Below, one piece after another: positions 31,254-36,825 of a stretch of 44,541 nucleotides of DNA (positions within the stretch are counted from its first letter, which is position 1; each line of letters opens with the position of its first letter). A model generated the notes under the pieces. It was not told where the DNA came from. It saw only the letters and a list, made by a program, of their open reading frames with translations, and made no database searches. Source of the stretch: a virus; the IMG/VR virus record IMGVR_UViG_3300042889_001346, positions 1 to 44,541 of that record. The stretch is one strand, 5' to 3'. A program made the position numbers and the translations under genes.

Positions 31254-31326
31254 GGTGTTCGAAGCTTTTTAGTGAAGCGCAAGACTGTGAATCTTGAGAA
31301 GACGGGGCGGTACCGTCCTTACACCC
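31254..31326 (+). tRNA. Deviant tRNA-His-like RNA (GTG), altered T-loop and acceptor
   Basis: D-arm GCTT/AAGC, anticodon stem CAAGA/TCTTG with loop CTGTGAA (anticodon 31287-31289), T-stem GACGG/CCGTC. The T-loop is GGCGGTA rather than TTCRANY, and the acceptor pairs only as GGTGT/ACACC plus AAG/CTT with a 3-nt bulge. It is the only His candidate in the array. Confidence 0.6.
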
Positions 31327-31331
31327 AACAT

Positions 31332-31411
31332 GCCTCTGTGGTGAAATAGGTAAACACACCAGGCTTAAAACTTGGCGCTCAGGCTTGCTGGTTCGACTCC
31401 AGTCAGGGGTA
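31332..31411 (+). tRNA. tRNA-Leu(TAA)
   Basis: Acceptor GCCTCTG/CAGGGGT, anticodon stem CCAGG/CTTGG with loop CTTAAAA, 12-nt variable arm as normal for Leu, T-loop TTCGACT. Confidence 0.9.
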
Positions 31412-31419
31412 CAAAAAAA

Positions 31420-31496
31420 TCGCTGATGTCCTCTTTAATTGTTCGACATTGAAGATGTGTAATGATATAAACATCGTAGGTTAAGCGATATCCTAC
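31420..31496 (+). ncRNA. Spacer RNA E: pseudoknot candidate
   Basis: GATGT/ACATC (31425-31429/31471-31475) stacks on GTAGG/CCTAC (31476-31480/31492-31496). The loop of the latter holds AGCGA (31484-31488), complementary to TCGCT (31420-31424) at the 5' end. The three helices are contiguous. Confidence 0.4.
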
Positions 31497-31500
31497 AACT

Positions 31501-31572
31501 GGTCTTATAGTTTAATTGGAAAAACTTATCGCTACGAACGATAGAACGTAGGTTCGACTCCTACTAAGACCT
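31501..31572 (+). tRNA. tRNA-Arg(ACG)
   Basis: Acceptor GGTCTTA/TAAGACC, anticodon stem TATCG/CGATA with loop CTACGAA, T-loop TTCGACT. The A34 would need host TadA editing to read CGN codons. Confidence 0.92.
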
Positions 31573-31573
31573 C

Positions 31574-31728
31574 AAAATATAATTACAAAGCGTAGGTAAG
31601 AAGACGTGGAGAGACGTTGCGCAAGGGTACACACTAAGGATAAGTATTTATACTCAACTCTCTAAGGGTGTGTGAAGCACTAAGAAATTAGATCCCAGAT
31701 TCCTGATAAAACTTACTAATTATATTTT
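31574..31728 (+). ncRNA. Spacer RNA F closed by a 12-bp AT helix
   Basis: AAAATATAATTA (31574-31585) pairs with TAATTATATTTT (31717-31728). Inside: ACGT-GGAGAG-ACGT, ACACAC/GTGTGT and AGTAT/ATACT. A 160-nt gap between two tRNA-Arg genes with no open frame. Confidence 0.35.
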
Positions 31729-31732
31729 AACC

Positions 31733-31804
31733 GCCCTATTAGTTAAACGGATATAACGAATCTCTTCTAAAGATTAATTCTAGGTTCGATTCCTGGATGG
31801 GGTA
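31733..31804 (+). tRNA. tRNA-Arg(TCT)
   Basis: Acceptor GCCCTAT/ATGGGGT, anticodon stem AATCT/AGATT with loop CTTCTAA, T-loop TTCGATT. Confidence 0.9.
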
Positions 31805-31810
31805 CAACAA

Positions 31811-31881
31811 GCGGGTCACAGACAAGGTGTCGGTACGGTCTCCAAAACTGCTACGGGTAGGTTCGATTCCTACGGTCTGCG
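31811..31881 (+). tRNA. tRNA-Trp(CCA)
   Basis: Acceptor GCGGGTC/GGTCTGC with G-T pairs, loop CTCCAAA, T-arm GTAGG/CCTAC with TTCGATT. Confidence 0.85.
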
Positions 31882-31918
31882 CAAAATTATTAATTATGAA
31901 AAAGAAATTCGATGCTCA

Positions 31919-31936
31919 TTAGGTTTATTAACCTAA
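31919..31936 (+). promoter_or_regulatory. Hairpin with TATT loop before a small gene
   Basis: TTAGGTT-TATT-AACCTAA, 12 nt ahead of ATG 31949. An identical-loop hairpin precedes the gene at 33880. Just upstream an eight-codon frame (from 31898) ends at the hairpin; it could be a leader peptide or chance. Confidence 0.4.
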
Positions 31937-31948
31937 AATTTGAGCAAG

Positions 31949-32131
31949 ATGAGAATCAAAAACTATACTCAGAAAGAGTATAAAAAAGAAAAAAGAAAAC
32001 AATCCAAAGATGGTGGAATGTGGTTTGAAGACTATTGGAGTAAATGTAAATCCGGAATATGGGCCTTCAAGTACAGAGAGTACCGTACTTGGAAGTACAA
32101 CAGAAAAACACAGTATAAACCTTTAAATTAA
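31949..32131 (+). CDS. Small basic protein (60 aa) inside the tRNA array
   Basis: ATG 31949 preferred over an in-frame TTG at 31940. Strongly basic and aromatic (KEYKKEKRKQSKDGGMWF, then FKYREYRTWKYNRKT), suggesting RNA or DNA binding. It lies 5 nt before the HNH endonuclease gene. Confidence 0.55.
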   Translation: MRIKNYTQKEYKKEKRKQSKDGGMWFEDYWSKCKSGIWAFKYREYRTWKYNRKTQYKPLN

Positions 32132-32136
32132 AAATC

Positions 32137-32643
32137 ATGAGTAAGTATCAAAAAGCACTAGTAGTGGATGCAAGCTTTACAGCAAGATCAGTTATAAGTA
32201 CCGAACGAGCGTTCGTGATTTTTTATAAGGGTAATGCTGAAGTAGTAGCAGAGCATCCAGAAACATTTAGTTTAATTAATCCTGAACTAACCATTTACAA
32301 ACCTTCTATTATTAGAGTAGCTAAGTATGTAAAACAAAACATTCAAAAAGTACCTCTAACAAGAGAGAATATTTACCGAAGAGATAATTATGAATGTGTT
32401 TATTGTGGTAGTTCAAATCAAAGAATATTAACACTTGACCATGTTATCCCTCAATCAAAAGGAGGAAAAGATGCTTGGGATAATTTAGTAACAGCTTGTA
32501 GACCATGTAATCATGAGAAAGCAGATTTAACATTAGAGGAATATGGTAAGGAAATTCCAGAACCAAAAAGACCTCATTATTTAATGTTAATGAGAAGTAT
32601 GACATACATACCTAAAGAATGGGAAACATTTTTATTCTTTTAA
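32137..32643 (+). CDS. HNH endonuclease
   Basis: 168 residues. A ~75-residue N-terminal part precedes the HNH domain: YECVYCG (Cys87, Cys90), LTLDHVIPQSKGG (Asp-His catalytic pair), DAWDNLVTACRPCNHEKAD (Asn, and the second CxxC). Free-standing HNH nucleases are common mobile elements in phages. Insertion between tRNA clusters suggests a homing-type element, though a processing role is possible. Confidence 0.85.
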   Translation: MSKYQKALVVDASFTARSVISTERAFVIFYKGNAEVVAEHPETFSLINPELTIYKPSIIRVAKYVKQNIQKVPLTRENIYRRDNYECVYCGSSNQRILTLDHVIPQSKGGKDAWDNLVTACRPCNHEKADLTLEEYGKEIPEPKRPHYLMLMRSMTYIPKEWETFLFF

Positions 32644-32646
32644 ATA

Positions 32647-32802
32647 ATGGAAGAGTGGAAGCCAGGATATTATGATAAATGGGAGAATTTTATTCCTTAT
32701 GATAAAAAATGGTATTGTAATGAAAATAAAAGAATCCATCAATCAGAAAAGGAAAAAAATAATTGTAAGTATTGCAATAAAGGTTTGGAAAACCAGAAAT
32801 AG
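32647..32802 (+). CDS. Small putative zinc-ribbon protein (51 aa)
   Basis: ATG 32647 to TAG 32800-32802. WYCNENKRIHQ followed by NNCKYCNK gives a C-x6-H and CxxC arrangement that could hold one zinc. It follows the HNH gene by 3 nt, and its end carries the promoter of the second tRNA cluster. Confidence 0.55.
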   Translation: MEEWKPGYYDKWENFIPYDKKWYCNENKRIHQSEKEKNNCKYCNKGLENQK

Positions 32803-32815
32803 TTTCATATATTAA
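32785..32815 (+). promoter_or_regulatory. Promoter TTG-N20-TATATTAA of the second tRNA cluster
   Basis: TTG 32785-32787, TATATTAA 32808-32815, followed by GGTATAA as in other copies. A GGTTT-GGA-AAACC hairpin overlaps the TTG. Confidence 0.7.
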
Positions 32816-32836
32816 GGTATAAGAAAGTAAAATATA

Positions 32837-32908
32837 TCACCTACTACAAAACGGCGCGCGAAACAATAGAATCCCGACTTGTACTGTCTGGAAGGTCAGG
32901 CTAGGTGA
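32837..32908 (+). ncRNA. Spacer RNA G: 72-nt RNA with a 7-bp closing stem
   Basis: TCACCTA (32837-32843) pairs with TAGGTGA (32902-32908). The inner GACTT/AAGGTC arm is weaker. It is tRNA-sized but has no recognisable anticodon or T-arm. First RNA after the promoter. Confidence 0.3.
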
Positions 32909-32912
32909 AAAT

Positions 32913-32983
32913 GGGCAGTTGGCCGATTGGTTAGGCACAGGATTGCAAACTCTGTTAGGTTGGTTCGATTCCAACACTGCCCT
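32913..32983 (+). tRNA. tRNA-Cys(GCA)
   Basis: Acceptor GGGCAGT/ACTGCCC, loop TTGCAAA; the innermost anticodon pair is an A-C mismatch. T-arm TTGG/CCAA with TTCGATT. Confidence 0.88.
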
Positions 32984-32997
32984 CATTTAAGGTTCGA

Positions 32998-33041
32998 CCC
33001 TCTACCAAATGTGTTACACCCACAAATGGACAACGAGAGGG
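32998..33041 (+). other. Spacer hairpin H
   Basis: CCCTCT/AGAGGG enclosing CCA/TGG and TGTG/ACA pairings, preceded by GGTTCGACC, which resembles a T-loop remnant. A further hairpin CCGCA-CA-TGCGG follows at 33062-33073. The 95-nt gap has no gene. Confidence 0.3.
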
Positions 33042-33078
33042 AGCTACCGATTGATAAGTGGCCGCACATGCGGCAAAT

Positions 33079-33152
33079 GCCCGAGTGGTGGAATTGGCAG
33101 ACACGGCGGCCTTAGAAGTCGTAAACTGAGAGTTCGAGTCTCTCCTTGGGTA
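33079..33152 (+). tRNA. tRNA-Leu(TAG) with a short variable loop
   Basis: Acceptor GCCCGAG/CTTGGGT, Leu-type D-arm (GTGGAATTGGCAGACAC), anticodon stem GCGGC/GTCGT with loop CTTAGAA, T-loop TTCGAGT. The variable region is only five bases, whereas bacterial tRNA-Leu has a class II arm. Confidence 0.82.
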
Positions 33153-33154
33153 CA

Positions 33155-33224
33155 AATTAGAGTTAGCTTATAGTAAAGCAGCAGGGGCTAACCTGCAGAA
33201 CGGATACGAAAACCGGCTCTAATT
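33155..33224 (+). ncRNA. Spacer RNA I: tRNA-sized, closed and pseudoknot-capable
   Basis: AATTAGAG (33155-33162) pairs with CTCTAATT (33217-33224). Inside are GCTT/AAGC (D-arm-like), GCAGG/CCTGC and CGG/CCG. Alternatively GTTAGC/GCTAAC interlocks with GCAGG/CCTGC as a pseudoknot. Either a deviant tRNA or a separate small RNA. Confidence 0.4.
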
Positions 33225-33228
33225 ATCT

Positions 33229-33302
33229 GCTTCTGACGCACAAATGGTGGTGCACCGGATTTGTAACCCAGAATAGAGTCGGTTCGATCCCGTCCAGAAG
33301 CT
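33229..33302 (+). tRNA. tRNA-Thr(TGT)
   Basis: Perfect acceptor GCTTCTG/CAGAAGC, D-arm GCAC/GTGC, loop TTTGTAA, T-loop TTCGATC. The anticodon stem CCGGA/CCCAG has two mismatches. Confidence 0.8.
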
Positions 33303-33307
33303 CAACT

Positions 33308-33379
33308 GCGACTATCGTATAATGGTCATTACTTCAGACTTCCAATCTGAAGATGAGAGTTCGATTCTCTCTAGTCGCT
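33308..33379 (+). tRNA. tRNA-Gly(TCC)
   Basis: Perfect acceptor GCGACTA/TAGTCGC, anticodon stem TCAGA/TCTGA with loop CTTCCAA, T-arm GAGAG/CTCTC. Confidence 0.93.
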
Positions 33380-33387
33380 CAGGGGTG

Positions 33388-33426
33388 TGTAGGAGCCCAA
33401 GAGTATGTGATGAGCATACGCCTACA
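33388..33426 (+). other. Spacer hairpin J
   Basis: TGTAGG/CCTACA enclosing GTATG/CATAC, a two-step hairpin filling most of the 51-nt gap between tRNA-Gly and tRNA-Glu. Confidence 0.35.
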
Positions 33427-33430
33427 ATTT

Positions 33431-33502
33431 GCTGCCATCGTCTAACGGCTAGGACCTATGGTTTTCATCCATAAAATCGGAGTTCGATTCTCCGTGGCAG
33501 TA
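33431..33502 (+). tRNA. tRNA-Glu(TTC)
   Basis: Acceptor GCTGCCA/TGGCAGT, anticodon stem TATGG/CCATA with loop TTTTCAT, T-arm CGGAG/CTCCG. Confidence 0.92.
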
Positions 33503-33507
33503 CAAAA

Positions 33508-33579
33508 GGGGCTATAGTGAAATTGGCATCACGATAGATTTGCATTCTGTTATTCCGGGTTCGAATCCCGGTAGCTCCA
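33508..33579 (+). tRNA. tRNA-Ala(TGC)
   Basis: Acceptor GGGGCTA/TAGCTCC, anticodon stem ATAGA/TCTGT with loop TTTGCAT, T-arm CCGGG/CCCGG. Confidence 0.9.
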
Positions 33580-33584
33580 CAAAA

Positions 33585-33656
33585 GGTCTATTCGTTCAAC
33601 GGCTAGGATACTACCCTGTCACGGTAGGGATGAGAGTTCGATTCTCTCATAGACCG
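33585..33656 (+). tRNA. tRNA-Asp(GTC)
   Basis: Perfect acceptor GGTCTAT/ATAGACC, anticodon stem CTACC/GGTAG with loop CTGTCAC, T-loop TTCGATT. Confidence 0.93.
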
Positions 33657-33665
33657 CTTATAAAC

Positions 33666-33735
33666 TGCGTTAAAGTGTAAAGGTTGCATCCCGGTCTCAT
33701 AAGCCGGGGGGGTGGTTCGAGTCCACGCTACGCTA
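33666..33735 (+). tRNA. tRNA-Met(CAT), weak acceptor, initiator candidate
   Basis: Loop CTCATAA on a G/C-rich stem (CCCGGT/GCCGGG), T-loop TTCGAGT. The acceptor pairs only at GCGT/ACGC, with T-T at 1:72. An unpaired 1:72 and a G/C-rich anticodon stem are initiator tRNA traits, so an initiator role is possible; decay is the alternative. Confidence 0.7.
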
Positions 33736-33741
33736 CAAATT

Positions 33742-33815
33742 GTCCTTTTAGCTCAGATGGTGAGAGCAGCTCGCTCATAACGAGAAGGTCACAGGTTCGA
33801 GCCCTGTATAGGACA
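33742..33815 (+). tRNA. tRNA-Met or tRNA-Ile2 (CAT)
   Basis: Acceptor GTCCTTT/ATAGGAC with one T-T mismatch, D-arm GCTC/GAGC, anticodon stem GCTCG/CGAGA-type with loop CTCATAA, T-loop TTCGAGC. Without modification data, elongator Met and lysidine-type Ile cannot be told apart. Confidence 0.85.
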
Positions 33816-33861
33816 CTAAATTTTATCCACTATGAGGTCAATTCCTTCGTCTCCAATGTAG

Positions 33862-33877
33862 GTTAGCTATTGCTAAC
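33862..33877 (+). promoter_or_regulatory. Hairpin with TATT loop at a start codon
   Basis: GTTAGC-TATT-GCTAAC ends 2 nt before ATG 33880. It would sit on the ribosome-binding region. Same loop as the hairpin at 31919-31936; both are at the first gene after a tRNA cluster. Confidence 0.45.
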
Positions 33878-33879
33878 TT

Positions 33880-34113
33880 ATGACTCAGAAATTGAGAATT
33901 TGGAGAGTAGTCCCAACCAGCATGACTGGTGTTCAGGCTCCCACGTTTTTTGTAGAAACTACAGAAAATGGTAGAGAAGAAGCAGAAAAATCTGCAAACC
34001 TACAAGCAAGACAAAAATCTCGCTTGGGTAAGTTTAACAATTGGTATTTTGATTTAACAAGAATGAATGTCAGAGTAGACAGACATGGGAGGTATATCAA
34101 ACATCACCAATAA
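33880..34113 (+). CDS. Unknown basic protein (77 aa)
   Basis: ATG 33880. Contains VPTSMTGVQAPTFFVETTENG, then a charged helix and an Arg/His-rich end. No known domain recognised. It is the first gene after the tRNA array and its start is covered by a hairpin. Confidence 0.55.
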   Translation: MTQKLRIWRVVPTSMTGVQAPTFFVETTENGREEAEKSANLQARQKSRLGKFNNWYFDLTRMNVRVDRHGRYIKHHQ

Positions 34114-34125
34114 GAAATATTCGGA

Positions 34126-34151
34126 GAAAGGTTTGGAAACCTGAACCTTTC
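34126..34151 (+). terminator. Hairpin overlapping the next promoter
   Basis: GAAAGGTT/AACCTTTC, 8 pairs, 10-nt loop, then a short T-rich tract; the promoter TTG lies in its 5' arm end. Confidence 0.6.
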
Positions 34152-34163
34152 TTCTTATATTAA
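34133..34163 (+). promoter_or_regulatory. Promoter TTG-N20-TATATTAA
   Basis: TTG 34133-34135, TATATTAA 34156-34163, 17 nt before ATG 34181. Confidence 0.7.
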
Positions 34164-34180
34164 ATAAAAATAAAGGTAAT

Positions 34181-34396
34181 ATGGTCTGGTCTGTATTTAG
34201 TATTGAAGTAAAAGAGCAATTAGCATGGACAATACATACTAGACTATTTATGGGCGATCTATCTAATATAGATCTTACAACAGATTGGAGATTTTGTGAT
34301 GTTAAAGGAAAAAGAAGGAATTGTATATTCTTAGGTTTTATTGACAACCCAGAATTTCCATTAAAAGAACCAATAAAAACATATAGAAATAATTAA
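34181..34396 (+). CDS. Unknown protein (71 aa)
   Basis: Opens VWSVFSIEVKEQLAWTIHTR, continues with a mixed polar middle containing one Cys pair (about 46 and 55), and ends basic. Not recognised. Directly behind a promoter. Confidence 0.55.
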   Translation: MVWSVFSIEVKEQLAWTIHTRLFMGDLSNIDLTTDWRFCDVKGKRRNCIFLGFIDNPEFPLKEPIKTYRNN

Positions 34397-34411
34397 ATAA
34401 AAATCATAGTT

Positions 34412-35323
34412 ATGAAAAATTCGTTATCTACAAAAGGGTTATCAATGTCTCAAGCACAATCAATCTCAAACTTGTGCAATCAACGTTCAAAAGATATTAC
34501 AGCGAAATTGGCTGATATCAATAACGTTTCTAAAGAACTAGTAATAGGTTCAGAAACCTATGTAGAGACTAATGGGAATCCTATCCCAGTAAACGTAGTT
34601 GAGCTATTAACTGCTAAGGCAAGATTATCTGCCACTCAAGCTTTCTTGATGGAGAATATCAAAGCAAAGGATGAATTGATTACTAAAATCAAATTTGAAA
34701 AGTATAACTACGAGGTTGAATCTCCAGAGAGACCAAAACTAATCTCAGAAGTAATTCCAACAGAAGTGGATGAAGATTTTGGTTGGGATACTTTATCTAC
34801 AGCCGAATACAACGAATACCTAGAGGCAGAAGCTTATGCTTCACATATCGGACAATTCATCCATAAAGGAGGAAAATTGGATAAGTTGAGAGGAGAACTT
34901 CCTACCATTAAAACTTTAGAGTTTATGGAAATAGAAGTAGGAAAGAAAACTCCTATGAAAGTATCTATTCACCATACAGCAGAACAATTGCTTTCAGTTC
35001 ATGAACAATTAGCAGCTCTTCATAGAGGATTTGAACAAAGAGTAAATTACTTTAAATCTAAAGTAAAAAATGCTACTACTTCTGAGAATGCTAGAATTCA
35101 GAAAGAGAGAGGTATCATTCAAGCAAGAGTGAATAACGAGAATGCAGAAGCAGCAAACAATTATAAGTTAGCTTATGATAAGTGGTCTGGAGAGGAACGT
35201 CAAGCACAACACGAGTTTGAAGAAAAACGTCAAGCAAGAATTCAAGAAGCTGTCAATTTAAAAATTGAAGTAGCAGAAAGATTTCAAGACGTAGTAGACG
35301 AATTCTTGAATCAACTAAAATAA
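34412..35323 (+). CDS. Coiled-coil protein of unknown function (303 aa)
   Basis: 303 residues with helical heptads through most of its length: about 10-50, 65-100 and 185-300 (e.g. TAEQLLSVHEQLAALHRGFEQ, then a long Ala/Glu/Arg/Gln coil). A short non-helical middle contains ERPKLISEVIPTEVDEDFGW. No signal peptide or catalytic motif. It precedes the long structured RNA, and no promoter separates them, so they may share a transcript. Confidence 0.6.
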   Translation: MKNSLSTKGLSMSQAQSISNLCNQRSKDITAKLADINNVSKELVIGSETYVETNGNPIPVNVVELLTAKARLSATQAFLMENIKAKDELITKIKFEKYNYEVESPERPKLISEVIPTEVDEDFGWDTLSTAEYNEYLEAEAYASHIGQFIHKGGKLDKLRGELPTIKTLEFMEIEVGKKTPMKVSIHHTAEQLLSVHEQLAALHRGFEQRVNYFKSKVKNATTSENARIQKERGIIQARVNNENAEAANNYKLAYDKWSGEERQAQHEFEEKRQARIQEAVNLKIEVAERFQDVVDEFLNQLK

Positions 35324-35327
35324 TTTG

Positions 35328-35645
35328 GTGCTAAGGAGGTAAGCACAAGCTGATCCTTCAGAGCTTTATGCTGGGATAGTAGGGTTTTAAATATAAACTA
35401 TATGATATATTGTAATCATCTACAGACTAAATGGCCATGGGCCCTTTAAAACTCGCTTCCCTACAACTTAAACCAAACTGAGATAGAACTCAACAGCTAG
35501 ACATGTTACTCTTGAGGGAGACTAAAAGTGGCTAGCGACTCTAAGACTTAGTTTTTGTCCTTGCCCTTGTGGTAGTGGAAGGTTTTTGACTTTGATTTTG
35601 CATTTGACCTAGGCTATATGCTTTACATCCCAGCAACATTTTTTT
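35328..35645 (+). ncRNA. Large structured RNA, about 300 nt, with its own terminator
   Basis: No open frame covers this 390-nt gap. A 5' hairpin GTGCT/AGCAC (35328-35346) is followed by a domain closed by TGCTGGGAT (about 35369-35377) and ATCCCAGCA (about 35627-35635). Inside, GTAGGG with TTTTAAA (about 35379-35391) pairs with TTTAAAA (about 35444-35450) and CCCTAC (about 35458-35463). Further hairpins: GGCC/GGCC near 35433-35443, CTGAG/CTCA-CAG near 35478-35496, CTAAG/CTTAG near 35540-35551. A T run (about 35638-35645) directly after the closing helix would terminate it. Nested long helices argue for a real RNA. It matches no phage RNA class I can name. Confidence 0.55.
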
Positions 35646-35661
35646 AAAAATAATTAACAAA

Positions 35662-35684
35662 AAGCTTGCTTAGGCAGGCTTTTA
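35662..35684 (+). terminator. Hairpin embedded in the next promoter
   Basis: AAGCTTGC-TTAG-GCAGGCTT, 8 pairs with one T-G, followed by TTTA. The TTG of the promoter is in its 5' arm. Confidence 0.65.
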
Positions 35685-35696
35685 TTCGTATATTTA
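35666..35696 (+). promoter_or_regulatory. Promoter TTG-N20-TATATTTA
   Basis: TTG 35666-35668, TATATTTA 35689-35696 followed by GGTATAG; 17 nt before ATG 35714. Confidence 0.75.
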
Positions 35697-35713
35697 GGTA
35701 TAGAAAAAAGATT

Positions 35714-35956
35714 ATGAAAGATGCATTAGGAATAGAGATTCAAATAGGACAGCGATACGGATACTCCAGAAATGAAAATGGATTTACTTATGTACGAATA
35801 GGTACTATAAGTAAGGTAAATGAAAAGACAGTAACAATGGATGTAGAGATTACAAAGAGAGCATTATACAGTGCAGACTTGGTAATAGATTCTACATCAA
35901 GTAAAAAAATATCAATAAAAGGAAATATGTTATTCCCAGTTAATACAATAGATTAA
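35714..35956 (+). CDS. Small beta-rich unknown protein (80 aa)
   Basis: ATG 35714 chosen because an upstream in-frame TTG is part of the promoter. Contains IGQRYGYSRNENGFTYVRIG and a KVNEKTVTMDVEI strand pattern, suggesting a small barrel. Not recognised. It starts the operon that continues with the metallophosphoesterase and repair genes. Confidence 0.6.
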   Translation: MKDALGIEIQIGQRYGYSRNENGFTYVRIGTISKVNEKTVTMDVEITKRALYSADLVIDSTSSKKISIKGNMLFPVNTID

Positions 35957-35957
35957 A

Positions 35958-36608
35958 ATGAAACTAGTATTAGAAAAAGGACAGCAATTGTTCTTTACAT
36001 CAGACACACATTACTCACACTCAAACATTTGTAGTGCTACTACAAACTGGTCAGTGAATGATGGATATGCTCGTAAGTTTGATTCATTGGAAGATATGAA
36101 CCAAAGACTAGTTGATAACATTAACAACATGGTCGGTGAAGATGATATCTTAATCCATTTAGGTGACTGGTCATTTGGAGGATTTGATAAGATTGAAGAA
36201 TTCAGAAGTCAAATCAACTGTAAAAACATTCACTTGACATTTGGAAACCATGATCATCACATCGAAAGAAACAAAGAGGGAGTACAAAAACTATTCTCTT
36301 CAGTACAAAACTATTTGAGATTAGAAGTACAAAGACCAATCAATAAAGCAACAACTGAAAAGTTTATTTTCGTTTGTATGCACTATCCAATAGCGTCATG
36401 GCATGATATGAACCAAGGAGTAATTCACTTGCATGGCCACGTTCATTTACCTTCACACCTAAGAATAGCAGAAGGTAAGGCAATGGATGTTGGAGTAGAT
36501 GGAAATGGTTTAGAGCCTTTATCATTAGATGAAATAGTAGAATTGATGAAAGATCGTCCAGTTAAAAAATTAGCTTTACCAAAGGATCATCACGAAAAGA
36601 GAATTTAA
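35958..36608 (+). CDS. Calcineurin-like metallophosphoesterase
   Basis: 216 residues. Metal and catalytic motifs in order: SDTHYSH (about 14-20), HLGDWSF (about 66-72), GNHDHH (about 99-104), CMHYP (about 139-143), HGHVH (about 158-162). This is the complete MPP set. Substrates of this subfamily are varied; beside a polynucleotide kinase and RNA ligase it may remove 2',3'-cyclic or 3' phosphates before ligation. It overlaps neither neighbour (1 nt each side). Confidence 0.85.
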   Translation: MKLVLEKGQQLFFTSDTHYSHSNICSATTNWSVNDGYARKFDSLEDMNQRLVDNINNMVGEDDILIHLGDWSFGGFDKIEEFRSQINCKNIHLTFGNHDHHIERNKEGVQKLFSSVQNYLRLEVQRPINKATTEKFIFVCMHYPIASWHDMNQGVIHLHGHVHLPSHLRIAEGKAMDVGVDGNGLEPLSLDEIVELMKDRPVKKLALPKDHHEKRI

Positions 36609-36609
36609 T

Positions 36610-36825
36610 ATGAATATAATATACTCATACAGTCCACAAAAGGTTAAAGAACCTCAATGGTATAAATTTTATAATACTGAAGAGTTTAACATAACTACTC
36701 AGAGAGATTATACAGCAAGAGCTGCATCTAGGTTAGATCTAATACCAGAACCTAAATGTTTTACTCAAGAGTTTTTACGTAAACATGGAGACCATAGTAA
36801 TATGATGTTAAAAAAGAAAATATGA
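36610..36825 (+). CDS. Unknown small protein (71 aa) in the repair operon
   Basis: Polar, basic, with many Tyr and Pro residues (SYSPQKVKEPQWYKFYNTEEF). No domain recognised. Its end overlaps the kinase gene by 4 nt, so it is probably co-translated with it. Confidence 0.55.
   Translation: MNIIYSYSPQKVKEPQWYKFYNTEEFNITTQRDYTARAASRLDLIPEPKCFTQEFLRKHGDHSNMMLKKKI

Noticed and set aside
29730-33815. CRISPR array
   Set aside because: The regular short similarities are the T-arm sequences of tRNAs, and spacing and repeats are not CRISPR-like.
35666-35713. Upstream TTG start extending the 80-aa gene
   Set aside because: These codons are the promoter elements and the hairpin; transcription starts after them.
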